A program made the position numbers and the translations under genes. Source: Moraxellaceae bacterium (lineage in GTDB: Bacteria; Pseudomonadota; Gammaproteobacteria; Pseudomonadales; Moraxellaceae). Taken from it: a stretch of 6,972 nucleotides of DNA. A model generated the notes under the pieces. The model saw nothing but the letters and a program-made list of their open reading frames with translations, ran no database searches and was not told where the DNA came from. How positions within the stretch are numbered: the stretch's first letter is position 1; every line of letters begins with the position of its first letter. Location: assembly GCA_030146505.1 (NCBI GenBank), contig JASLCO010000310.1, forward strand, positions 1 to 6,972. The letters run 5' to 3'. This document shows, in pieces, positions 1 through 6,003 of this stretch.

Positions 1-2
1 TC

Positions 3-344
3 ATCTTTGGCCCAACCCCAAATCCCATTACTGATCCCGCATTAATACCAAGGCGCCTAGAGGGCGCTATAACACTTATCGCACTAATTGCTGGCGCCAA
101 GCTTACGTTCCAGGCCATAACTGACCACTCATTTCAAAAAATAAGAACTAATATTTTTTTATGGTTTTCCGCGTTTCTTGGAGTTTCTTTGACGACAGCA
201 TCTCTATTAGTACCAATCATTCTTGGCATCAAGAACATAGGAACGCTAGGAGGCCTAGGCGTGCTGTTCCTACCAACTTTCATTCATATCCTGCTCGAAA
301 CTCTGGCACAGTCTCACGCCAAAAAATCATTCAAGAAACCATAG
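3..344 (+). CDS. C-terminal end of an unrecognised membrane protein (5' partial)
   Basis: Reading frame 3 is open from the left edge to a TAG at 342-344, giving 113 residues with no start in view. Three hydrophobic stretches are visible at about residues 20-37, 51-76 and 79-101. The tail is lysine-rich (KKSFKKP) and is probably cytoplasmic by the positive-inside rule. I do not recognise the family and no catalytic motif is apparent. G+C is about 44% by count, against roughly 58-65% in the neighbouring genes, and codons such as TTA, ATA and CTA are frequent, unlike the genes that follow. This suggests transferred or accessory DNA reaching in from the left. That it is coding rests on the unbroken frame and the clean membrane-like hydrophobicity; the function is unknown. 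Confidence 0.6.
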   Translation: MFGPTPNPITDPALIPRRLEGAITLIALIAGAKLTFQAITDHSFQKIRTNIFLWFSAFLGVSLTTASLLVPIILGIKNIGTLGGLGVLFLPTFIHILLETLAQSHAKKSFKKP

Positions 345-345
345 G

Positions 346-367
346 GTGGGTGAATCCCGTTACCCAC
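346..367. repeat. Small inverted repeat just after the membrane-protein stop
   Basis: GTGGGT (346-351) and ACCCAC (362-367) form a perfect 6-bp stem around a 10-nt loop, two bases after the TAG stop of the preceding gene. The form TAGGGTGGGT...ACCCAC resembles dispersed intergenic palindromes seen in many proteobacteria. That resemblance is from memory and unchecked. There is no clear T-run, so it is not a convincing intrinsic terminator, although it could still end or stabilise the upstream transcript. Confidence 0.4.
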
Positions 368-420
368 GTGGTCTCCCCCCTTAACACCAATCTCCTCTAA
401 TCAACCTTCTGCCGCGTGGA

Positions 421-438
421 AAAAGGCTGGCACCTTTT
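421..438. terminator. Weak terminator-like hairpin before the HIT gene
   Basis: AAAAGG (421-426) pairs with CCTTTT (433-438) across a 6-nt loop, and GG/CC bases outside extend the stem with one bulged A. The arm ends in four T's followed by CCC. It could terminate the upstream membrane-protein transcript. The stem is short and AU-rich at its base, so the call is tentative. The rest of the 345-522 gap shows no gene or convincing promoter. Confidence 0.25.
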
Positions 439-522
439 CCCATGCCCTTACCTGCAAGCAAACCGGTTGCCGGGGTTTTGCAAAGCACGGAAAATCCGGG
501 GATTCTTTTCGGGGGAGTAGTC

Positions 523-987
523 ATGGGCAACTGTATTTTCTGCAAGATCGTCAGCGGCGAGCTGCCGGCCATCAAGGTGCATGAAGACAGCAAAGTGCTG
601 GCCTTCATGGACATTTATCCCCTGCGCCGTGGCCATGTACTGGTGATTCCCAAAATCCACCACCAGCAGCTGCATGAATTGCCGGCCGCTTATCGTGAGC
701 ACCTGGTGAATACCGCAAGCCGGGTGGCGCAGGCGCTGTATGCCTCGCCGCTCCGGCCGGCCGCCGTGCACTACATGGTGAACGACGGACCGGCGGCGCA
801 GCAGACTGTGCCGCATGTGCACATGCATGTGCTGCCCCGCCATGCGGGCGATTCACTGGGCTTTGTGGCGCGCCTGCTGCGCAAGCCTTTCGACATGGCA
901 CTGGGGCCTCAGCAAGCGGCGCCACTGGAGGCCCTGGCAGCCGAGATATGCCGCGAGCTTGCTGCATTGCCGGTACACGAGGGATAG
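523..987 (+). CDS. HIT-family protein (histidine-triad nucleotide-binding/hydrolase)
   Basis: The 154-residue protein has the full histidine-triad motif HVHMHV (His98, His100, His102), followed by LPR. In this superfamily the triad cleaves phosphoramidate or phosphoanhydride bonds of nucleotide substrates, with the middle or last histidine attacking the alpha phosphate. The upstream motif N-x-G-PAAQQTV (87-96) is also typical. The N-terminus carries CIFC (Cys4, Cys7), the pair that binds zinc in many bacterial HIT proteins. The family is cytosolic. I chose the ATG at 523 because GGGGGAG lies 5 nt upstream and CIFCKI is where family members normally begin. An in-frame ATG at 442 would add 27 residues that match nothing and has no visible ribosome site. 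The exact substrate, such as dinucleoside polyphosphates or AMP conjugates, cannot be read from sequence. The C-terminal 45 residues are helical-looking and less conserved. Confidence 0.92.
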   Translation: MGNCIFCKIVSGELPAIKVHEDSKVLAFMDIYPLRRGHVLVIPKIHHQQLHELPAAYREHLVNTASRVAQALYASPLRPAAVHYMVNDGPAAQQTVPHVHMHVLPRHAGDSLGFVARLLRKPFDMALGPQQAAPLEALAAEICRELAALPVHEG

Positions 988-997
988 GCATGCCCCG

Positions 998-1076
998 CCG
1001 GAAAAGGGAGTGCAGTGGACATCACTTCCGGCTGAACCCATTCCGGCAAACCACCCCCTTACCCTGAACATTCCGG
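998..1076. promoter_or_regulatory. Cluster of TTCCGG hexamers upstream of the MpaB-like gene
   Basis: The 174-bp gap between the HIT and MpaB-like genes holds TTCCGG at 1026-1031, 1041-1046 and 1071-1076, plus its reverse complement CCGGAA at 998-1003. The start-to-start spacings of the forward copies are 15 and 30 bp. Two copies sit in a longer imperfect direct repeat, CTGAAC(CC)ATTCCGG, at 1032-1046 and 1064-1076. This could be an operator array or simply GC-rich coincidence. I found no convincing -35/-10 pair nearby, so regulatory function is speculative. Confidence 0.2.
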
Positions 1077-1161
1077 TGAATCTGCACACCATTGCCGGCC
1101 ATTGTTCCGCCCCCTGCGCTGCCGCACTGTTGGGCCCCGTTTTCCCGAGCAGGAGCAGGCC

Positions 1162-2151
1162 ATGGCCGACACCTCCCCCAGCACGCCAACCCTGGTGAGC
1201 GAAGTCCCCGAATGGGTGGACGAAGAGGACATGAAGCGCTCGCTGTCCGCCCTGCGCGATGCGGGCCTGACCCCGGAAGCAGGACTTTTCGGGCCGGGTT
1301 CCATGTACTGGGAAATCAACAAGCACACCATGGTGTATTTCGGCGGCACCGTGCCGGCCGTGCTCATGCAGTTGGCCCACCCCTGGATTGCGGTGGCGGT
1401 GAATGAGCACTCCAAGATCATGAGCCACCCGCGCCAGCGTGCACGCATGACCTACAGCTTTTTGTGGTCCATTGTTTTTGGTGACCTGGACGTGGCCTCG
1501 CGCCGCGCCATGGGCCTGCACCGCCTGCACAGCCGCGTGAACGGAAAAATTGGCGAAGATGCCGGCCGCCACCAGGCGGACGATGCCTATGCCGCCAATG
1601 AGCAACACGCCATGCTCTGGGTGCACCTCACGGCCATCTATTGCCGGGTGAACCTGTTTGAAGAACTGGTGCGGCCACTGGACCGCGATGAAAAAGACCG
1701 GCTCTGCCGCGAAAACCCGCTTTTTGGCGCCTGTTTCGGCCTGCCCGCGGCGATTTATCCGCCGGACTGGACGACGCTGGAAAAATATATTGCCGACATG
1801 CAGGCCAGCCACACACTGGCACGCACCGACGCCGGCCTGCGCCTTACCCGTTTTCTTTTCAGTACCATTCCCCTGCCGCTGCGCCGCAGCTTCATCGCGT
1901 TCAACAGCATGGCCGTGCCGGCACGTACCCGCGAGCTGCTGGAGTTGCCCGCCGACAATGCCTCCACTCGCCGCGGTGCACGCCGGCTGACATGGCTGCT
2001 GAAACTGGCCGACCGCGGCCTGCCGGACCGCCTCACCCTGCTGCCCGCCTACCAGGAAGCCATGGGCCGCCTGGCCGGCCGTGAAAAACCGGACTGGCTC
2101 ACGGCACGGCTGAACAGACTGGTCATCGGCACGCCACAACTGGTTTCCTGA
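1162..2151 (+). CDS. MpaB-family (DUF2236) putative haem oxygenase
   Basis: The 329-residue protein matches the DUF2236/MpaB family. Family landmarks visible in order are LFGPGSMYWEIN (42-53), a glycine-rich turn FGG then VLMQLAHPWIAVAVNEHS (60-84), GLHRLHSRVNGKIG (118-131), then AANEQHAMLWVHLT (144-157). The histidines at 73, 83, 120, 123 and 155 fall in the conserved blocks. Known relatives include the fungal oxygenase MpaB of mycophenolic acid biosynthesis and the bacterial latex-clearing protein Lcp, a b-type haem dioxygenase that cleaves polyisoprene. Most bacterial members have no known substrate, and this one cannot be assigned. There is no signal peptide, so a cytosolic or membrane-peripheral location is likely. 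I chose the ATG at 1162 because AGGAG lies 6 nt upstream; an ATG at 1102 would add 20 residues without support. It lies 174 bp after the HIT gene and 79 bp before the channel gene. Confidence 0.85.
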   Translation: MADTSPSTPTLVSEVPEWVDEEDMKRSLSALRDAGLTPEAGLFGPGSMYWEINKHTMVYFGGTVPAVLMQLAHPWIAVAVNEHSKIMSHPRQRARMTYSFLWSIVFGDLDVASRRAMGLHRLHSRVNGKIGEDAGRHQADDAYAANEQHAMLWVHLTAIYCRVNLFEELVRPLDRDEKDRLCRENPLFGACFGLPAAIYPPDWTTLEKYIADMQASHTLARTDAGLRLTRFLFSTIPLPLRRSFIAFNSMAVPARTRELLELPADNASTRRGARRLTWLLKLADRGLPDRLTLLPAYQEAMGRLAGREKPDWLTARLNRLVIGTPQLVS

Positions 2152-2164
2152 AGAACCTGCTCTC

Positions 2165-2193
2165 TTCGCCCCGGCCTCCCTGCCCGCTAGAAT
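2165..2193 (+). promoter_or_regulatory. Possible sigma-70 promoter for the mechanosensitive channel gene
   Basis: TAGAAT (2188-2193) matches the -10 consensus at five of six positions. It follows TTCGCC (2165-2170, three of six to the -35) with a 17-bp spacer. A perfect 6-bp hairpin, TGCCGG/CCGGCA (2193-2210), immediately follows and would lie at the 5' end of the transcript. The start codon is 38 bp past the -10. The -35 is weak, so the promoter is a prediction only. Confidence 0.35.
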
Positions 2194-2230
2194 GCCGGTT
2201 TTTCCCGGCAGCCACGGCCACGGAGTCCTC

Positions 2231-3328
2231 ATGCACCAGGCCCTTCTCGAACTCGTCACGCGTGACGAAAATTACTGGAAGCTGAACATCTTCCTGATCA
2301 TGCTGGGCACGGCAGCCCTTTCCTTCGTGGCCAGCCTGGTGCTGCGCCATCTGAAAAAACAATTCCTGCGCACTGAAACCGTCTGGGACGATGCCGCGCT
2401 CAACGCCGCCGACAAACCCTTGCGGGTGCTGATCTGGGTGCTGGGCATCAATATCGCCTGCAACATCATCACCACACATTCTTCCGCCGAGCTTTTCCGT
2501 TATGCCGGTACCGTGCGTGAAGTCATGGTGATCTTCATCCTGGCCTGGTTCCTCATGCGCTTTGTGCGCAATGTGGAGCATGAGCTGCTGAATCCGCCGC
2601 CCGGCAAGACGCCCGTGGATGTCACAAGCGCCCATGCCATTTCCAAGCTGGTGCGCATCAGCATAGGCATCACCACGGCACTCATCCTGCTGGAGAAAAT
2701 GGGTTACTCGGTCGCCGGTGTCATGGCCTTCGGCGGCATAGGCGGCATTGCCGTGGGTTTCGCCGCCAAGGATCTGCTGGCCAATTTCTTCGGCGGCCTC
2801 ATGATTTTCCTGGACCGCCCCTTCAGCATCGGCGACTGGGTACGTTCGCCCGACCGCAATATCGAAGGCACGGTGGAGCAGATCGGCTGGCGCCAGACCC
2901 TGATACGCACGCCCGACAAGCGCCCGCTCTATGTACCCAATTCCATGTTCGCGTCCATTTCGGTGGAAAACCCCTCGCGCATGACACACCGGCGCATCAA
3001 TGAAGTGCTGGGCTTGCGTTATGACGACTGGGAAAAACTGCCCGTCATCGTCAGCCGCGTGAAAGCCATGCTGGATGAGCACGATGACATCGACAACCGG
3101 CAAAGCCGCGTTGTCAGCCTGGACAAGCTGAATGCCTCCTCGGTGGACTTCGTCGTCACCGCTTTCACCTCGCAGCGCAGCAGCCCCGAATTCCAGCTCG
3201 TGAAACAGGACGTACTGCTGCGCATCATGAAAATAGTGGCCGAAGAAGGTGCCGGTTTTGCCTTCCCGACACAGACGGTTTATCTGGCAGGCGATGAGGG
3301 CGGGAAAACGGGGGAGTCGGGGAACTGA
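2231..3328 (+). CDS. MscS-family small-conductance mechanosensitive channel
   Basis: The 365-residue inner-membrane protein opens under membrane tension and releases solutes on hypo-osmotic shock in characterised relatives. Hydrophobic segments lie at about 18-38, 64-82, 93-112, 139-158 and 162-180. The last leads into the pore-lining helix and its kink, with the Gly/Ala-rich run GGIGGIAVGFAAKDLLANFF (168-187), then FLDRPFSIGDWV (193-204), which opens the cytoplasmic beta domain typical of MscS. Downstream are VEQIGWRQTLIRT (215-227) and VPNSMF (235-240). About five membrane segments and this length suit the YnaI-like branch rather than three-segment MscS; that placement is an inference. I chose the ATG at 2231, with GGAG 5 nt upstream. 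The ATG at 2192 overlaps a likely -10 and lacks a ribosome site. The gene converges on ahpF across a shared terminator. Confidence 0.93.
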   Translation: MHQALLELVTRDENYWKLNIFLIMLGTAALSFVASLVLRHLKKQFLRTETVWDDAALNAADKPLRVLIWVLGINIACNIITTHSSAELFRYAGTVREVMVIFILAWFLMRFVRNVEHELLNPPPGKTPVDVTSAHAISKLVRISIGITTALILLEKMGYSVAGVMAFGGIGGIAVGFAAKDLLANFFGGLMIFLDRPFSIGDWVRSPDRNIEGTVEQIGWRQTLIRTPDKRPLYVPNSMFASISVENPSRMTHRRINEVLGLRYDDWEKLPVIVSRVKAMLDEHDDIDNRQSRVVSLDKLNASSVDFVVTAFTSQRSSPEFQLVKQDVLLRIMKIVAEEGAGFAFPTQTVYLAGDEGGKTGESGN

Positions 3329-3354
3329 GGCCCAGGCCGGCACAAACCTGCACT

Positions 3355-3375
3355 GTCATTCCCGCGATCAGCAGG
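3355..3375 (+). repeat. Truncated copy of the ATTCCC-type repeat
   Basis: These 21 bases match 5221-5240 with a single extra G (CCCGCGATCAGC against CCCGCATCAGC). The right arm present in the other copy (GGAATGAC) is missing here, so this copy cannot fold into the full hairpin. The two copies flank ahpF. The family resembles the ATTCCC-N-GGGAAT inverted repeats dispersed in many proteobacteria, a resemblance from memory. Confidence 0.45.
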
Positions 3376-3398
3376 CACGCGCCAGACGAAAACCTCCC

Positions 3399-3432
3399 AA
3401 TGAAAAGCCCCGCATCAGCGGGGCTTTTCATT
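3399..3432. terminator. Bidirectional rho-independent terminator
   Basis: A perfect 15-bp stem, AATGAAAAGCCCCGC (3399-3413) with its exact complement at 3418-3432, encloses the loop ATCA. Its GC-rich core is flanked by A's on one arm and T's on the other, so each strand reads stem then TTTT. It lies 70 bp past the channel stop and 28 bp past the ahpF stop, between convergent genes, and should end both transcripts. Confidence 0.92.
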
Positions 3433-3460
3433 CACGAGCAAAACCGGGCAACCGGGCCTT

Positions 3461-5056
3461 TCAGGCCGCATCAGCCTCGGCCGTTTCCGGGACCGGGGTG
3501 CGGATCAGGTGGTCGAAAGCGGAGAGTGCCGCGGTCGCGCCCTGGCCCATGGCGATGATGATCTGCTTGTAGGGCACCACGGTGCAGTCACCGGCAGCCA
3601 GCACGCCGGCGACACTGGTTTCGGCGCGGTCATTCACCACGATCTCGCCACGCGGCGACAACTCCACCGAGCCTTTCAGCCAGTCGGTATTGGGCACGAG
3701 GCCGATCTGCACGAAGACACCAGCCAGTTCCAGCTTGTGCACTTCGCCGCTGACACGGTCCTTGTAGACGAGGCCGTTCATCTTCTGGCCATCGCCGGTC
3801 ACTTCCGTGGTCTGCGCGGAAACGATGACCTTCACGTTCGGCAAGCTGTGCAGTTTTTTCTGCAGCACCGCATCGGCGCGCAGCTTGCTGTCGAACTCGA
3901 TGAGCGTGACATGCTCGACCACGCCGGCCAGGTCAATCGCCGCTTCCACGCCGGAATTGCCGCCACCGATCACAGCGACCTTCTTGCCCTTGAAGAGCGG
4001 ACCGTCACAGTGCGGGCAGTAGGCCACGCCGCGCGAACGGTATTCGGTCTCGCCGGGCACGCCCATATTCCTCCAGCGCGCGCCGGTGGAGAGCACGACA
4101 CTGCGGCTTTTCAGCGTGGCGCCGTTTTCAAAATGCACATGCACGAGGCCGTCTTCGGTACGGTCGGCGGAAACCAGGCCGGTGGCGCGCTGGCCATTCA
4201 TGATGTCCACGTTGTACTGCTTTACATGGGCTTCCAGCGCCGCCGCCATTTTCGGGCCTTCGGTTTCCTGCACGGAAATGAAATTTTCAATCGCCATGGT
4301 GTCCAGCACCTGGCCACCGAAACGCTCGGCCGCCACGCCGGTGCGTATGCCCTTGCGCGCGGCGTAGATGGCGGCGGCAGCGCCGGCCGGGCCGCCGCCG
4401 ACCACGAGCACGTCGAAGGCGGCGCGCTCGTTCATTTTCGCGGCATCGCGTGCGCCGGCATTGGTGTCGACCTTGGCGAGTATTTCTTCCAGCGTCATGC
4501 GGCCGTCACCGAAATGTTCGCCGTTCAGGCGCACGCTGGGCACGGCCATGATCTGCAGGGATTCCACCTCGTCCTGGAAGAGCGCGCCGTCGATCATGGT
4601 GTGGCGGATGCCGGGATTGACCACGGCCATCACGTTCAGTGCCTGCACCACGTCCGGGCAGTTGTGGCACGAGAGGGAAATATAGGTTTCAAAGCTGAGG
4701 CCGGCGGGCAGGCTTTTTATCTGCTCGATGACTTCGGGCTCCACCTTGGGCGCATAGCCGCTGACCTGCAGCAGGGCGAGCACCAGCGAGGTGAATTCGT
4801 GGCCCAGCGGAATGCCGGCAAAGACCACGCGTTCAGCGTCATCGCCCTGGCGAGTGACGGCAAAAGAGGGGCGGCGCGCGGCGGGATCATCGCCTTCGCG
4901 CACGGTGATGCGATCGGAGAGCTCGGCAATCTCGGCCACCAGCTCGCGCAGCTCGGTGGAAGCGGCACTGTCGCTGGTGTAGGTGACAAGCTCAATCGGA
5001 TTCACGAGACGTTCGAGATAGGTCTTGAGCTGGTTCTTGAGCGTGCTGTCGAGCAT
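3461..5056 (-). CDS. ahpF: Alkyl hydroperoxide reductase subunit F (NADH:peroxiredoxin reductase)
   Basis: AhpF is a cytosolic FAD flavoprotein that passes electrons from NADH to the disulfide of AhpC. The 531-residue protein, against 521 in E. coli, shows every expected module. An N-terminal double thioredoxin-fold domain carries the redox pair C130-H-N-C133. An FAD-binding GGGPAG lies at 220-225. The thioredoxin-reductase-like active disulfide is C347-P-H-C350, followed by DGP. An NADH-binding GGGNSG lies at 364-369, and the second FAD motif is AAGDC at 487-491. All four catalytic cysteines are present. The tail ends in a short acidic extension (ETAEADA) that accounts for some of the extra length. 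I chose the ATG at 5056 because AGGAG lies 6 nt upstream and MLDSTLKNQLKTYLE is the usual N-terminus; a start at 5149 would add 31 unrelated residues. It follows ahpC on the same strand after a 225-bp spacer rich in hairpins. Confidence 0.97.
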   Translation of the reverse strand: MLDSTLKNQLKTYLERLVNPIELVTYTSDSAASTELRELVAEIAELSDRITVREGDDPAARRPSFAVTRQGDDAERVVFAGIPLGHEFTSLVLALLQVSGYAPKVEPEVIEQIKSLPAGLSFETYISLSCHNCPDVVQALNVMAVVNPGIRHTMIDGALFQDEVESLQIMAVPSVRLNGEHFGDGRMTLEEILAKVDTNAGARDAAKMNERAAFDVLVVGGGPAGAAAAIYAARKGIRTGVAAERFGGQVLDTMAIENFISVQETEGPKMAAALEAHVKQYNVDIMNGQRATGLVSADRTEDGLVHVHFENGATLKSRSVVLSTGARWRNMGVPGETEYRSRGVAYCPHCDGPLFKGKKVAVIGGGNSGVEAAIDLAGVVEHVTLIEFDSKLRADAVLQKKLHSLPNVKVIVSAQTTEVTGDGQKMNGLVYKDRVSGEVHKLELAGVFVQIGLVPNTDWLKGSVELSPRGEIVVNDRAETSVAGVLAAGDCTVVPYKQIIIAMGQGATAALSAFDHLIRTPVPETAEADAA

Positions 5057-5101
5057 GGTGGTCTCCTGATCGCATTCAATTCGGAATTCTTGGGAAATGT
5101 A

Positions 5102-5143
5102 CCGGGGCTTGTGGCCCCGGCGCAGCTCGTGCCGGGTAGGCAC
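5102..5143. repeat. Two adjacent hairpins in the ahpF leader
   Basis: CCGGGGC (5102-5108) and GCCCCGG (5114-5120) form a perfect 7-bp stem with a TTGTG loop. Next to it, GTGCC (5129-5133) and GGCAC (5139-5143) form a 5-bp stem with a GGGTA loop. Both lie 46-87 nt upstream of the ahpF start on the transcribed strand. There is no T-run, so they look like RNA structure rather than terminators. They could affect ribosome loading or RNA decay, but no known riboregulator is recognised. Confidence 0.4.
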
Positions 5144-5157
5144 TCGCATTCAGAGGT

Positions 5158-5215
5158 GTAGGCGCGAATTTATTCGCACATGTTTTTGCAAGTGTGCGAA
5201 TAAATTCGCACCTGC
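5158..5215. repeat. REPIN-like pair of inverted REP palindromes
   Basis: Two near-identical 23-base units face each other, 5158-5180 on the plus strand and 5193-5215 on the minus strand, separated by a 12-nt loop containing TTTTT. They differ at two positions. Each begins with GTAGG or GCAGG and holds its own small palindrome, GCGAAT-TT-ATTCGC. Together they make a perfect 17-bp stem (5164-5180 with 5193-5209). A GTAG-type head, an internal palindrome and a doublet arrangement are the hallmarks of REP doublets (REPINs) mobilised in trans by RAYT transposases in gammaproteobacteria. No RAYT gene is in this window. In the ahpCF transcript the element sits between the two genes, where such hairpins are known to shield upstream mRNA from 3' exonucleases, as in malE-malF. 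That role here is inferred. Confidence 0.75.
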
Positions 5216-5218
5216 ATG

Positions 5219-5248
5219 CCGTCATTCCCGCATCAGCAGGAATGACGG
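5219..5248. repeat. ATTCC-type inverted repeat downstream of ahpC
   Basis: CCGTCATTCC (5219-5228) and GGAATGACGG (5239-5248) form a perfect 10-bp stem. The loop CGCATCAGCA can add a small GC-ATCA-GC top. It lies 34 nt past the ahpC stop on the minus strand and only 4 bp from the REPIN-like element. It lacks a T-run, so it is more likely a dispersed repeat and RNA stabiliser than a strong terminator. A truncated relative is found at 3355-3375. Confidence 0.65.
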
Positions 5249-5281
5249 TGAAACGTTTACTGCAGAATCAGACCGTGTGGC

Positions 5282-5857
5282 TTAGATCTTGCCGACCAGG
5301 TCCAGTGACGGAGCAATGGTCTTGGCGCCTTCCTTCCACTTGGCCGGGCAAACCTGGCCGGGATGGGCGGCGGTGTACTGGGCAGCCTTCAGCTTGCGCA
5401 GGGTTTCCGCCACGTCGCGGGCGATTTCATTGCTGTGCACTTCCATCGTCTTGATGACACCATCAGGATTGATGACAAAGGTGCCGCGCAGGGCCAGGCC
5501 TTCTTCCGGAATGTGCACGCCAAAGGCATTGGTCAGCTGGTGCGTGGGGTCGCCCACCAGCGGGAACCTGGCCTTGCCCACGGCCTGCGAGGTTTCGTGC
5601 CAGACCTTGTGCGAGAAGTGGGTGTTGGTGGTAACGATGTAGACCTCGGCACCGGCCTTCTGGAACTCGGCATAGTTGTCAGCCGCGTCTTCGATTTCGG
5701 TCGGGCAGTTGAAGGTGAAGGCGGCCGGCATGAAGATCAGGACGGACCACTTGCCCTTGAGGCTTTCTTCCGTGACGGTAATGAACTCGCCCTTGTCGCC
5801 GCGATTGACGAAGGCTTCAGTCTTGAAGGGCTGGACTTGGGTGTTGATCAGGGACAT
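5282..5857 (-). CDS. ahpC: Alkyl hydroperoxide reductase subunit C (2-Cys peroxiredoxin)
   Basis: AhpC is the cytosolic peroxidase that reduces H2O2, organic hydroperoxides and peroxynitrite and is recycled by AhpF. The 191-residue protein has the peroxidatic site P44-x-x-x-T48-x-x-C51-PTE, the catalytic arginine in LALRGTF (Arg124), and the resolving cysteine in VCPAKWKEG (Cys170). It ends in the usual APSLDLVGKI. The active-site stretch reads PAAFTFNCPTE where E. coli has PADFTFVCPTE. I associate this form, with IEDAADNYAEFQ after it, with xanthomonad-like AhpC. The ATG at 5857 is firm: MSLINTQVQPF is the classic start, and AAGGAGAT lies upstream with 7 nt between AGGAG and ATG, a strong ribosome site. 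The in-frame extension to 5995 is not coding-like. It is the first gene of ahpCF and is probably induced by OxyR through the 6004-6036 region. Confidence 0.98.
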   Translation of the reverse strand: MSLINTQVQPFKTEAFVNRGDKGEFITVTEESLKGKWSVLIFMPAAFTFNCPTEIEDAADNYAEFQKAGAEVYIVTTNTHFSHKVWHETSQAVGKARFPLVGDPTHQLTNAFGVHIPEEGLALRGTFVINPDGVIKTMEVHSNEIARDVAETLRKLKAAQYTAAHPGQVCPAKWKEGAKTIAPSLDLVGKI

Positions 5858-5882
5858 GGAACATCTCCTTTCCGTTGGTTGA

Positions 5883-5952
5883 GGCAAAAATGCCAGGTTG
5901 CTGAAAAACGCTTCACAAGAAAGTGTGCGGCAAAGGGCCGGAAAACCGGCCC
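5883..5952 (-). promoter_or_regulatory. Structured 5' leader of ahpC
   Basis: If transcription starts near 5997, ahpC has a leader of about 140 nt. It contains GGGCCGG-AAAA-CCGGCCC (5935-5952), a perfect 7-bp stem followed on the minus strand by TTTG. It also contains GGCA-AAAA-TGCC (5883-5894) and a 4-bp CACA/TGTG pairing between them. The larger stem could be a weak attenuator or a 5' stabiliser. No known riboswitch class is recognisable. Confidence 0.3.
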
Positions 5953-6003
5953 CCTCCAGGCAATGCGGGCAGATTACCCAAGACCGCACTCGCAATGAAA
6001 TAA

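Noticed and set aside
442..522. Upstream in-frame ATG for the HIT protein
   Set aside because: The added 27 residues match no family N-terminus and lack a ribosome site, while the ATG at 523 has GGGGGAG 5 nt upstream and gives the standard CxxC start.
853..2259. Long minus-strand open frame (468 codons) opposite the MpaB-like gene
   Set aside because: It lies antisense to a gene with clear family motifs, has low-complexity composition rich in His, Gly, Gln and Arg, and shows no recognisable domain. This is typical of shadow frames in GC-rich DNA.
2123..3343. Long minus-strand open frame (406 codons) opposite the MscS gene
   Set aside because: It is an antisense shadow of a well-supported membrane channel gene, with no family motif and His/Gln/Gly-rich composition.
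3509..5161. Long plus-strand open frame (550 codons) opposite ahpF
   Set aside because: It mirrors ahpF codon for codon in antisense. ahpF is certain from its cysteine pairs and nucleotide-binding motifs.
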